A stretch of 23,911 nucleotides of DNA from a virus, in the IMG/VR virus record IMGVR_UViG_3300037071_002432, positions 1 to 23,911 of that record. The stretch is one strand, 5' to 3'. This document shows, one piece after another, positions 13,945-22,646 of this stretch. The notes beneath the pieces are model-generated. The model made no database searches, was not told where the DNA came from, and was given only the letters and a program-made list of their open reading frames with translations. Numbering within the stretch: position 1 is the stretch's first letter; each line of letters starts with the position of its first letter. Position numbers and translations under genes: made by a program.

Positions 13945-14904
13945 ATGCCCACTTCATCCACGACTACAGTTGATAACCAGACACCGGAGCAGAAAGCCTT
14001 AGCTCAGGCGCAACTGGCTCAACTGCAGAAGCGTTTGGCGTTTGAGGATTTCGCTGGGCAGATCTTGCTTGGCGGAGTTCCTGGTCTACCGGCTGGGATC
14101 CCAACTGGCGGGACGACTCAAACGATTAAAACTGGTGGTGGTTCTACTCCTCCAGCACCCCAACCGGCTGGGTCTACAATCGGCGGTGGTGGTGGGAGTA
14201 ACCTCCAGAACACCATGAACAACGCAGCTTCTGGCGCTAGTTCGCTCGGGAACCTGATCATGCCGAATGCCCCGCTTCCACGGGTTCAGCCTTCCCCCTC
14301 GGTGGATGCGCCGAGACCGGTGACTGGCGGTAGCAGTATTCTGAGCGGGATCGGATCGAAGCTGGCTGACATCCTCACAGAACCCAAGACGATTGGGACT
14401 GCGATCGGTGCGCTGAGTGGGATTCCAGGTGGTGCACTTGCTGGGTCGGCGATTGGTAGTCTGTTCACTCCGAAGGCTCCAACCGTTCCACAGGGTGCTG
14501 CTCCGTCACCTGAGGTTAAGGCTAGCTCCCAATCGCTGCCGCCTCCGATGAAGGTCACGTCAGTTACCGCTCCGTACGACCGTAGTCCTGGTGGTCCTAC
14601 CGGAGCTCAGACTGCGGCACGGGCGCAACAAACGGCACTGCAGGGGATGTACCACACTGCACAGGCGTACGAGATGATGGGTGGTGCTGCCGCTCACGAT
14701 ATGGATGCTGGAGCTTCGGCCGGTCAGGGTGGCGGGAATGCGGTTGGCGGGATGATGTCCTCACTCGCCTCGGCTGAAGCTTCGCGTATTGTGGCCGAGA
14801 TGCGGGCAGCTGGGAAAGACCTGAAAGATCCAGTCGTGTCGGCGGAAATCACCCGTAGAGTAAACGAGTACTTGTCCAGCTACAGAACTAAACACGGAAT
14901 CTAA
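13945..14904 (+). CDS. Putative ejected/inner-virion protein with glycine-rich linkers, 319 aa
   Basis: A polar Q/A-rich N-terminal helix (PEQKALAQAQLAQLQKRLAF, residues ~14-33) leads into long Gly/Pro/Ser/Thr linkers (GGGSTPPAPQPAGS, GGGGGSN). A hydrophobic glycine-zipper stretch follows at about residues 150-175 (TAIGALSGIPGGALAGSAIG). The C-terminal half is Ala/Gly/Met-rich and helical. This build is typical of podovirus proteins packaged in the capsid and ejected to form the membrane channel (T7 gp14-type or P22 gp7/gp20-type roles). GGAG lies before the ATG. No enzyme motif was seen. The specific role is inference from composition and order. Confidence 0.65.
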   Translation: MPTSSTTTVDNQTPEQKALAQAQLAQLQKRLAFEDFAGQILLGGVPGLPAGIPTGGTTQTIKTGGGSTPPAPQPAGSTIGGGGGSNLQNTMNNAASGASSLGNLIMPNAPLPRVQPSPSVDAPRPVTGGSSILSGIGSKLADILTEPKTIGTAIGALSGIPGGALAGSAIGSLFTPKAPTVPQGAAPSPEVKASSQSLPPPMKVTSVTAPYDRSPGGPTGAQTAARAQQTALQGMYHTAQAYEMMGGAAAHDMDAGASAGQGGGNAVGGMMSSLASAEASRIVAEMRAAGKDLKDPVVSAEITRRVNEYLSSYRTKHGI

Positions 14905-14919
14905 CCGAGGAGATTAATT

Positions 14920-16368
14920 ATGGCTTTTTTCGGTGCTACTAAACTTGATATTCAAGCATCACAACGGGCTGAACAGGCGGCTCGGGCTGCTTCGTTGGCG
15001 GCCAAGCCTCCGACTGTTGCTGTCGCTCCGCCTCAACCATCGATCCCTAAACCAGTGGTTCCTGCTGCTCCCGTTCCGGCGCCTGCCCCAATCCCTGGTA
15101 CCACCTCAGCGGGGACACCGTTCAAGTCTCTGGCTGTGGCGAAGGCTCCTGCGAACTCTACGCAGACGGCGTTCTATAGTGCGCTGCCTAAGTATTACGG
15201 TGGGAGCACGATTGCTGGCCAGACGCAGGATCAGCTCACTGCACAGAATATGGTGCGGAACACGGCTAATCAGCAGGCTTCGACGATCGGGAATTTCCTG
15301 ACTGACTTCAACGCCAACACGGTTGCTCCGGTGAAGACCACAGCAGCTACTGCCCCGAAGTCTAGCATGGCGATCCGGAACGTGAACACCGCGCCAGCTA
15401 CCATCGGGGATGTGCGCTACACTGGGAACGTCAATAGTGCCCCAGGTCTTTACGAGGCGCTGGACTTTGCGCTCGGTGATATCCTGACTGAGGGTAACCC
15501 GTACGCACAGGCCTCGATGGATTCAGCTACCCGCCAGATTACTGACAACTTCACTCAAGCGGTTCTGCCGCAGTTGGGTTCGGCTGCTCAGCGTAATGGC
15601 GCTTGGGGCGGAAGTCGTCAGGGTATTGTGGAAGGTTTAGCGGCTGGTGAGACTGCGAAGGCGGTTGGTGATACCGCTGCGAATCTGGCTGCACGTAACT
15701 ACGAAACCTCTCTGAATACTTTCGGTCAGGGCATGAGCATTGCCGAGGGCATTCGCGGTCAGGATGTTCAGCAACGTCAGATCCAATCGCAGGAACGTCT
15801 GGCTAAGTTCCAAGGTGATCTGGAGTTGGCGGTGGCGAATCGTCAGATTTCGAGCGAGGAAGCTCAGGCGATGATGCAGGCTCAAGCTCAGAAAGAAATG
15901 GAGCGTGATTCTCTGCTGTCGCAAGAGGCTCTGGCTAACCGTGAGTTGACCTCGATGGAGGGGAGATCGAACCAGCAAATGCAGCTGGATGAAATCCTCG
16001 GTAAAGGTCAGTTGCTGCCATCGGTCTTGGATGCTGGGTACAAACCGGCTCTGATGCTGGATGCGATCGGTGCGGACGACAGAGAGTACGATCAGCAATT
16101 GATTGACGCTGACGTAGCCCGTCACAACTTTGGGCAGAACATCGATGCGGAACGTCTGAACCAGTACGCCCAGCTTTTGAGCGGTGGTTCGACTAACGGT
16201 ATTCTGAGCGGTGGTTCCAACACTGTGACGACCAAGAGTCCTGGGACTTCAAACACCCAGAAAGCACTTGGTGGAGCAGCGGCTGGGGCATCGATCGGTT
16301 CGATGACTGATATTGAAAATGGCGGCGGATGGGGAGCACTCATCGGCGCATTAGCTGGATTACTGTGA
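14920..16368 (+). CDS. Internal virion / DNA-ejection protein, 482 aa
   Basis: After an Ala/Pro-rich N-terminal third, residues ~193-262 carry a pattern often seen in phage ejection proteins: NPYAQASMDSATRQITDNF, VLPQLGSAAQRNGAWGGSRQ and GIVEGLAAGETAKAV (the 'NPYlda.vd.a......f...vlP.ir..a...G.yGgSRqg' theme). A Gln/Glu-rich coiled-coil region (~275-345) follows. The last 35 residues form a glycine-zipper-like hydrophobic tail (QKALGGAAAGASIGSM, WGALIGALAGLL), suited to membrane insertion. GAGGAGA precedes the ATG. It sits between other Ala/Gly-rich inner proteins. Confidence 0.75.
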   Translation: MAFFGATKLDIQASQRAEQAARAASLAAKPPTVAVAPPQPSIPKPVVPAAPVPAPAPIPGTTSAGTPFKSLAVAKAPANSTQTAFYSALPKYYGGSTIAGQTQDQLTAQNMVRNTANQQASTIGNFLTDFNANTVAPVKTTAATAPKSSMAIRNVNTAPATIGDVRYTGNVNSAPGLYEALDFALGDILTEGNPYAQASMDSATRQITDNFTQAVLPQLGSAAQRNGAWGGSRQGIVEGLAAGETAKAVGDTAANLAARNYETSLNTFGQGMSIAEGIRGQDVQQRQIQSQERLAKFQGDLELAVANRQISSEEAQAMMQAQAQKEMERDSLLSQEALANRELTSMEGRSNQQMQLDEILGKGQLLPSVLDAGYKPALMLDAIGADDREYDQQLIDADVARHNFGQNIDAERLNQYAQLLSGGSTNGILSGGSNTVTTKSPGTSNTQKALGGAAAGASIGSMTDIENGGGWGALIGALAGLL

Positions 16369-16376
16369 GGTGAATC

Positions 16377-16601
16377 GTGGATCTTAATACTCTGTTGGCA
16401 AACATTCAGTCCCCCGAGCAAATGGACGCTTTGGCTACCCGTCTGGCTAGTCATGGCCGTCCTCCAGCGGGGATGCCCGGACAGCCGCAACAACCGGCCA
16501 GTCCAGCTGCACCGCAAGCTCCGAATCCGATGGCTATCTCTGCACAGCCTCCGGCAATCCCACAGCCTACTTCGGTAGGCGAACTCTTTGGAGGTGTATA
16601 A
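16377..16601 (+). CDS. Small proline/alanine-rich protein, 74 aa, GTG start
   Basis: The start is GTG at 16377 with a strong ribosome site (GAGGTGA) just before it. A short N-terminal helix (MDLNTLLANIQSPEQMDALA) is followed by a Pro/Ala/Gln-rich, probably disordered tail (QPQQPASPAAPQAPNP) ending VGELFGGV. No family was recognised. The stop TAA overlaps the next ATG (TAATG), so it is translated with the ejection-type proteins around it. A short accessory or linker protein of the ejection apparatus is a plausible role. Confidence 0.65.
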   Translation: MDLNTLLANIQSPEQMDALATRLASHGRPPAGMPGQPQQPASPAAPQAPNPMAISAQPPAIPQPTSVGELFGGV

Positions 16602-17632
16602 TGGCTGATGAAGGTTTAGCTGGAAAGTTTGGCGCACCTCCTGCAGACGATGCTGAGCACTCGACGTTTAAGCAGGAGTGGATGGGCTTCTTCAACAAGC
16701 TGAAGTCCGACCCGAATATGCAGCAGGCTCTGTTGGGGTTCGCCGCTAACGTGACTCAGCCGAATGATGGCGGAACTGCTGGCGCTGTGACGGGCGCTAT
16801 CAACTCAGCTGTCGGCGGGTACAAGGCGATGAACGAGCGTGATGCTGATCGTAAGCTGAAGCAGGAAACCGATGCCGAGCGTCTGGTTCGTGAGCGGGCG
16901 GAGCACACCAGCCAGATCGCCAACGAAGCTGTTCAGCGTGCACTCGGTAGGGCTACAACTGATCGCACTAGAGGTCAGATGGAAGGTGATGCGGCTACTG
17001 CTGAGAATACCCGAGTCAGCACCACTGCGACGACTAACGCTGATGCTCGTCAGGAGAATGCGGCAGCCGGTGAACGTGATCTGACTGCGGCTCAAGCGGA
17101 AGCACTGAGAGCGCAGGCGGCCCGAGACAAGGCTGTAGCGGCAGCAGGCGGTGGCGGGAAGGCGGCGAAACCTAGTCACCTCCAGTTGCTGGCGGCATCA
17201 ATTTTGGCGAAGGGGCAAGCGACAGATGAAAACGATGCGTACCTCAAAGCGACTGAGATGGACAAGAACCCGACGACTGCGAAGATCGTGCAAGACTTTA
17301 TCGCTACTCAGGGGTTCATGTATCCGGACAACCTGGACGAGAAAGTTGCAGAGATTGTCGAGCTTAGTAACAAGTACCAGTCAACCGCTGGCGGCAAACC
17401 ACTTCTTCCATCAACCGCCCCCGCTACTGGTACACCGGCTGGTGCGACACCTGGAATTACGGGGACAACTGTCCAGCCCCGAGTAGACATGGGTCAGCTG
17501 AGATTGCTGGCTGATCAGTTCCAGAAGGCTAGAGGTTTGGCTCCGGTGTCCGAAGCTAAGCTACTGGAGATTAGCCAGAACCCTGCGTTGATCCAACAAC
17601 TAAACCAACGGAGCACTGCAAATGGCCGATAA
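16601..17632 (+). CDS. Putative internal virion protein with long coiled coil, 343 aa
   Basis: The N-terminus (residues 20-75) includes a compact helical segment (FKQEWMGFFNKLKSDPNMQQ then ALLGFAANVTQP, AGAVTGAINSAVGGYKAM) that recurs in phage inner proteins. Residues ~78-185 are a charged coiled coil rich in A, E, R, Q and T. A helical part (KPSHLQLLAASILAKG, ~190-260) and a Pro/Thr-rich linker follow. No catalytic motif was seen. It starts by TAATG overlap and ends with an 11-base overlap into the giant inner-protein gene, indicating equimolar or coupled production. It most likely forms part of the ejected channel. Confidence 0.65.
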   Translation: MADEGLAGKFGAPPADDAEHSTFKQEWMGFFNKLKSDPNMQQALLGFAANVTQPNDGGTAGAVTGAINSAVGGYKAMNERDADRKLKQETDAERLVRERAEHTSQIANEAVQRALGRATTDRTRGQMEGDAATAENTRVSTTATTNADARQENAAAGERDLTAAQAEALRAQAARDKAVAAAGGGGKAAKPSHLQLLAASILAKGQATDENDAYLKATEMDKNPTTAKIVQDFIATQGFMYPDNLDEKVAEIVELSNKYQSTAGGKPLLPSTAPATGTPAGATPGITGTTVQPRVDMGQLRLLADQFQKARGLAPVSEAKLLEISQNPALIQQLNQRSTANGR

Positions 17633-20600
17633 CTTAGAAGACTTTTTTGACGCACCTGTTGCCCAGCCTAACACGCTGGGTTTTTCTGAGCCCGTAGGTA
17701 ATTCGACGCTGGAAGACATCTTCGATGCACCCTCTCTTGAAGAGGCAATGGATCAAGAGCCAGCCGATTTACCTGCCGAGGCAGCTGACGAAGACTTTCA
17801 TTTCATGGGGAAAGTGTACGGAGCGCTGAGTCAGATGAACCCCATTGTTAAAGTGGCAGGGGATGCCTTGAAGAACACGTTTGATCCGGAAACCTGGAGA
17901 GGAGTTGGCGCTTCCTTCGGGGCGAGCATTGACGAGATGCAGGCGGGGTTGGCACTCCAAGGTCTGGACCAAGCCGAGCAGATGACGAGGGATGCGCAGG
18001 CGCTGTCGTTCACGCCAGAGCAGGCACGTAAGGCGATGGAAAGGGAGGAGGAGTATCTGGCCAAATTGGAGGAGGGCAAAGCTCAGCTGAGATTGGAGGC
18101 TAAAGCTGCCATCGAACGTCAAGCGGCGAATACACCGAAAGACCTCAACCTCTGGCAACAGGGTTTGCGGGGTGCGGCGTTGAGCGCTCCTCAGGCGTTG
18201 GCCGGTATCGGTCTGTCCGCTTTGGCTCGATCCCCGGCGCCGGCTCTGGCGTTAGCGGGAGGCACTGTGTTCGGGACTAGTAAGGCCGGAGCGGAAGTGG
18301 CCGGTCACCGTGGTGTAGCCAGTACCGCGAAGGGTTTGCTCGACGCTGGGATTGAGGTGGCCTTCGAGTTCCTGCCAACGGGGAAGACGGTCGAACTTCT
18401 GCAGGCGGCGGCTCACGGAAAACCTGATGTGATTGCTAAAGCAGTCGATGTGGTGAAGCACGAATTGGTCGGGGAGCAAGCGACTACCGCTGCCCAAACT
18501 CTGGCTAACGTTGCCTTCCAGATGGACACGGAAATGGCGAACGCAGAGACTTGGCAGGAGAAGTTGAAGCTCCAAGCTGACCGCCAAATCGTTACGCTGA
18601 TTAGTACGGCTCTCCTGAGTGGCGCTACCTCGGGCGGGATTGCTGCGATGACTAGCCCGAAGGAGAAGAAGTTTGATTCGAACGATCAGCCGATTCCGGA
18701 GGTGCCATTCAACCCAGAAAAGTTCACCGGCCCACTGGTTTCCAATGACCTACGGACTGCGCAGGAATATGCGGAGACTGCGGAGAAGAAGTTTCAGCGA
18801 TTGATTGAGGAGGGCGCTCAAGTAGCTGAGATGGTTGGGCAGGAGACTCCGACTGATAAGCAGTTCGGGGCGGAACCGTTCAAGCAAGCTGGCGTGGACC
18901 ACTTGGTCGGCTATCAGGAGGGGACTTGGACTCCCATCCCACAGCTGATCGAGGCCCAGGAAAAGCCCACTGTGTACACCACCGATCACAACGATTGGCT
19001 GGAGCACATCGATCAAATCCGGCAGGAGGGTACGCCCGAAGCGATTGAGAAGGCGACCAATATGCACCTCCAACTGATGCGTTTTGCGGACACGATGCAG
19101 CAGAGTAAGAAGGTGATGCAAAAGTGGCAGGAGCAATTCATGCCTGGGGTTAATATCGTCCTGACTTCGATGTCACCTCAAGCCCGACCTGACCAGCTTG
19201 GTGCCGCAAGACTGTCCAAGGGTGTGGCGAGAATTTCCCTTCACCCGTTCAACGACAACCAAAGCCAGTTCTCGGAGGCGATGGGCTATCACCTGCTGGC
19301 GCACGAATTCGGCCACGTTTTCATGATGAACGAATTTGGTAAGCTGGGTCCGAAAGCCAAGGCAGCGCTGGAGTTGGACTATCAGCAGTGGCTGGGGCAA
19401 CAAACCCCTGAGATTAGTTTCGCCGAGCATCAGGGTATGAGAGCTACCCCCGACGAACTGGCGATGATCCGTCCCCGCACCGATATTACGATGGGGCAGA
19501 TCGAGCAGGCGTTGCCGGAGAAGCACGCTGTGTTCGTTTCGCGGGAGGAGTTCTTCGCCCAGCAGATGGCCAAGTACCAGACGTACAACAAGAAGGCTCA
19601 AGCTGTGAGCAAGCCATTCTTCTCGCAAGTGGTGGCTAAGCTGCGCAAGTTCTTCAAAACCCACGGCGACGAATTCGCTCCAACCCAGACGTTTGAGGCT
19701 TGGCTCGATACCCTGAGCGCTAAGAACAAAGTCGCAAGATTGGAGGCGACTGAACAAACCCGTCAAGGTGAGGTTTGGGAGAACATCCGTCAGGCAGATA
19801 TCGCAGCGGTTTCCCCGCCGAAGTATGCGGTAGCGAATATGGCTGAGACCAAGTACCGCTTTGACGAGTGGCAGAAGGTGTTCGGCCCGATGGGTATCCA
19901 ACCTGCTCAAGCGGCCAAGACTCTGGGCCAGAAGCTGGGATCACCCGCATGGCAGGCGGCGCTCGATAAGGGCATCGACAATATGAACCGGTTCAAGAAA
20001 AACTTCCGGACGCTGGAGCAGAACGCTCGGAACAACCCGCACATCCCTGGTCTACTCGCATCCAACCCAGACGGGACTGATGGATTCATGCGCAACATCG
20101 ATGAGGCTGGGCACTTCAAGCGCAGAGAGGCCGAACGCAACAACGAGTTTCTGGGCGAGTGGCGGAGTCTCGGGTCAGCGCAGGCGAGCAAGGTCGGCGA
20201 ACTGGCTATGCGGGCGGACGAACTCTCGAGAGAGAAGGGGATGAAAATCACCCCGATGGAGCTGGCTTATGAGGCCCGTCTGATTGGGATCAACCAGTCA
20301 GCTTTCGACCTGTACGTGAAGATGGAGAAATCCTTTGAGCGGAAATTAGACCAGCTGAATGAAGCGCTTACCGCTCGGGCTAACCGGAAGCAGTGGACTG
20401 ACGAGGGTGGGAAAGCCTCCTATTTGCGGCAGTTGCAGTCCAGAGTTTCTGCGATGCAAAGCCGGAACTATTTCCCCTCTATGCGGTTTGGCGAGCACAT
20501 CGTTCTGGTGAAGGCCGAGAAGGACGGGATCTATAATAACCAGTATTATCGGAAAGGTGACACTCTTCTGCGGGAGCACTTCGAGACCCCAGCTAGGGCG

Positions 20601-22646
20601 GACGAGCGGGCTGCTCAACTGAAGAAGCAGAACATCGGTCAGGCTAATGTGGTTGGGCGGGACAAGATCCCTGACTATAATGCGATGTCCTATCAGGGTA
20701 TGCCTCCAGCACTCCTTGAGGAACTGATGCGCCGGTTGCCGGAGTCCGAGCACAAGGCTATTGCTGATGCGATGGCGGCGACAGCTCCTGGCCAAGGGTT
20801 CGCCAAACGCATGATCCAGAAGGAGGGGATTTCTGGTGCGAGCAAGAATTTCCGAAAATCCTATCTGAGCTATATGGAGAGCTTCGATCGCCACCTGAGC
20901 CGGATGATGTTCGAGGATCAACTGGACTCCAATATCCAAGCGGTTCACGAAAGCGCCCAGAACCTGGTCATGCAGGGGAAAGACGCCAGTACTAGACGTC
21001 AGGTTCAGGAGATGATGGTGGACACGAAGGAGTACCTGTTCAACCCCGGCGAGGAGTTCAGAGCTTGGGGTGCGGCAGCGTTCCAGTTCCATCTGGCCGG
21101 TGTTCCCAAACATGCTGCGTTGGCGTTGATCCAGATCCCGATGGTTTCGCTCCCAAACCTGACTGCGCAGTACGGAACCCTAGCAGCTAGTCGGGCGATG
21201 CAAAAAGCGATCTCTCGGATTTATGATAAAAAGTTCGATCCAGCTTCGCTTCCGCTTCCACTCCAAGAGGCGCTGCATCAGGCCGAGGTGGACGCTGTGC
21301 TGGAGCAGACGATGGGGAAAGAGCTGGCTATGATCAGCAACTCCGGCAACCTTGATCGGCTGGTTCCAAACGCGTTCGGCAACGGGGATAACGTGGCGCA
21401 CTACTGGGGTATGTTCTCCTCCTTGGCGGCGGGTATGTTTCACCACGGCGAAAAGCTAGCCCGTCAGATTACCTTCCATACCGCGTGGGAGTTGGAATAC
21501 GCCCTAAGCGGTGACACGGTGGCCGCCTATTCCGCCGCCAAGGACGCAGTATCTCGGGGTCACTATAACTTCACCGCCGTAAACAACGCGCCCATAATGC
21601 GCGGGAAGGTGCGCCCGTTGTTCGTTTTCCAATCTCATATCCAAGGCACACTTGATCTGATGTTCGGAAAGAATAACCCAGGTCGGTGGCGGGCTATGGC
21701 GATGTTGCTGATGGCGGCGGGTTTAACCGGTCTCCCAGGCGCTGACGACGTGAGTGAAGTGATCGACTGGTGTATCAAGAAGTACAACTCCAATCGGGGC
21801 GACTACTCCACAGTGCCGGATGTGCGGGAAAATATCAGAGGGAATTTGGTGGAGATTATGGACTTTGCTGGCCACGATTCCGCCAAGCTCATTGCTGATT
21901 TGATGATGGACGGTACAGGCAAATGGGGATTCGGACTCCCTTGGCTGAGCGATGTGACCGGTGTCCCACTGGGTAGCTTCGACATCACCCCGAGTTTGGG
22001 GATGGGTCAGGTGGTGCCGGGGATTAAGGCCATCAACGCCCCTGACTTCAACACCGGTGTAGCTCAGATGACTGAGGGTGCGTTAGGCCCAGCCTTCGGG
22101 ATTCCGCTCGGGATGGTTCAGGCGATGTACGAGTCGAATGCCAGCGGCGATTGGCGGATGGGCAAGTTCATGCCTGCGATGGTAAGAAATCCAAAGACAG
22201 CAGCGGATTATATGGAGGGTTCGGCTGAGGACAAGTACGGTACGCCAGTGGTGGACTTCGACAAGAACAACCCTCAGCACCAAATGGATGCGGTGTGGCA
22301 GGCGGCTGGGTTAATCCCGACTAGACTGAGTGTGGAGCGTGATGCACGGTGGGCAGCGACCAAGACCAACGAGTACTACTCTGCGGTGCGGACGATTCTG
22401 ACTATGCAGATGGAGGAGGCTATCAAGGCTCAGTCGCCGGAGGCAATCTCGGATATGATCCGGAACATTCAGGAGTTTAACAAGACGGTTCCTAACCCTG
22501 GGTACATGCTCAATCCGGTAACAATCCGGACTGGGGTTGGAGCTAGAATGAAGGCTGAGGAGAAGGCTAAGCTGGGTATACCACAGAGAGCGATGGATAC
22601 TATGGCAACCCAGGAGATTAGAAACAACCGACCAACGGCTGATTAA
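17622..22646 (+). CDS. Giant inner-virion protein with HExxH metallopeptidase motif, 1674 aa
   Basis: This is the largest gene in the window. Residues ~184-226 are Ala/Gly/Leu-rich and hydrophobic (APQALAGIGLSALARSPAPA). A zinc-protease signature follows at H561-E-F-G-H565 (LLAHEFGHVF), with a candidate third ligand at E642 or E643 (SREEFFAQQMAKY), the gluzincin-like HExxH...E layout. Long helical segments fill residues ~700-1250. Residues ~1313-1376 (YNFTAVNNAPIMRGKVRPLF ... LMAAGLTGLPGADD) match the C-terminal membrane-associated region of phage 'large polyvalent protein' (LPD38-like) inner proteins. It overlaps the previous gene by 11 bases and is the last rightward late gene. It probably enters the host envelope with the DNA, like T7 gp16. 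The peptidase could cut a virion, envelope or host defence protein. Confidence 0.8.
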   Translation: MADNLEDFFDAPVAQPNTLGFSEPVGNSTLEDIFDAPSLEEAMDQEPADLPAEAADEDFHFMGKVYGALSQMNPIVKVAGDALKNTFDPETWRGVGASFGASIDEMQAGLALQGLDQAEQMTRDAQALSFTPEQARKAMEREEEYLAKLEEGKAQLRLEAKAAIERQAANTPKDLNLWQQGLRGAALSAPQALAGIGLSALARSPAPALALAGGTVFGTSKAGAEVAGHRGVASTAKGLLDAGIEVAFEFLPTGKTVELLQAAAHGKPDVIAKAVDVVKHELVGEQATTAAQTLANVAFQMDTEMANAETWQEKLKLQADRQIVTLISTALLSGATSGGIAAMTSPKEKKFDSNDQPIPEVPFNPEKFTGPLVSNDLRTAQEYAETAEKKFQRLIEEGAQVAEMVGQETPTDKQFGAEPFKQAGVDHLVGYQEGTWTPIPQLIEAQEKPTVYTTDHNDWLEHIDQIRQEGTPEAIEKATNMHLQLMRFADTMQQSKKVMQKWQEQFMPGVNIVLTSMSPQARPDQLGAARLSKGVARISLHPFNDNQSQFSEAMGYHLLAHEFGHVFMMNEFGKLGPKAKAALELDYQQWLGQQTPEISFAEHQGMRATPDELAMIRPRTDITMGQIEQALPEKHAVFVSREEFFAQQMAKYQTYNKKAQAVSKPFFSQVVAKLRKFFKTHGDEFAPTQTFEAWLDTLSAKNKVARLEATEQTRQGEVWENIRQADIAAVSPPKYAVANMAETKYRFDEWQKVFGPMGIQPAQAAKTLGQKLGSPAWQAALDKGIDNMNRFKKNFRTLEQNARNNPHIPGLLASNPDGTDGFMRNIDEAGHFKRREAERNNEFLGEWRSLGSAQASKVGELAMRADELSREKGMKITPMELAYEARLIGINQSAFDLYVKMEKSFERKLDQLNEALTARANRKQWTDEGGKASYLRQLQSRVSAMQSRNYFPSMRFGEHIVLVKAEKDGIYNNQYYRKGDTLLREHFETPARADERAAQLKKQNIGQANVVGRDKIPDYNAMSYQGMPPALLEELMRRLPESEHKAIADAMAATAPGQGFAKRMIQKEGISGASKNFRKSYLSYMESFDRHLSRMMFEDQLDSNIQAVHESAQNLVMQGKDASTRRQVQEMMVDTKEYLFNPGEEFRAWGAAAFQFHLAGVPKHAALALIQIPMVSLPNLTAQYGTLAASRAMQKAISRIYDKKFDPASLPLPLQEALHQAEVDAVLEQTMGKELAMISNSGNLDRLVPNAFGNGDNVAHYWGMFSSLAAGMFHHGEKLARQITFHTAWELEYALSGDTVAAYSAAKDAVSRGHYNFTAVNNAPIMRGKVRPLFVFQSHIQGTLDLMFGKNNPGRWRAMAMLLMAAGLTGLPGADDVSEVIDWCIKKYNSNRGDYSTVPDVRENIRGNLVEIMDFAGHDSAKLIADLMMDGTGKWGFGLPWLSDVTGVPLGSFDITPSLGMGQVVPGIKAINAPDFNTGVAQMTEGALGPAFGIPLGMVQAMYESNASGDWRMGKFMPAMVRNPKTAADYMEGSAEDKYGTPVVDFDKNNPQHQMDAVWQAAGLIPTRLSVERDARWAATKTNEYYSAVRTILTMQMEEAIKAQSPEAISDMIRNIQEFNKTVPNPGYMLNPVTIRTGVGARMKAEEKAKLGIPQRAMDTMATQEIRNNRPTAD

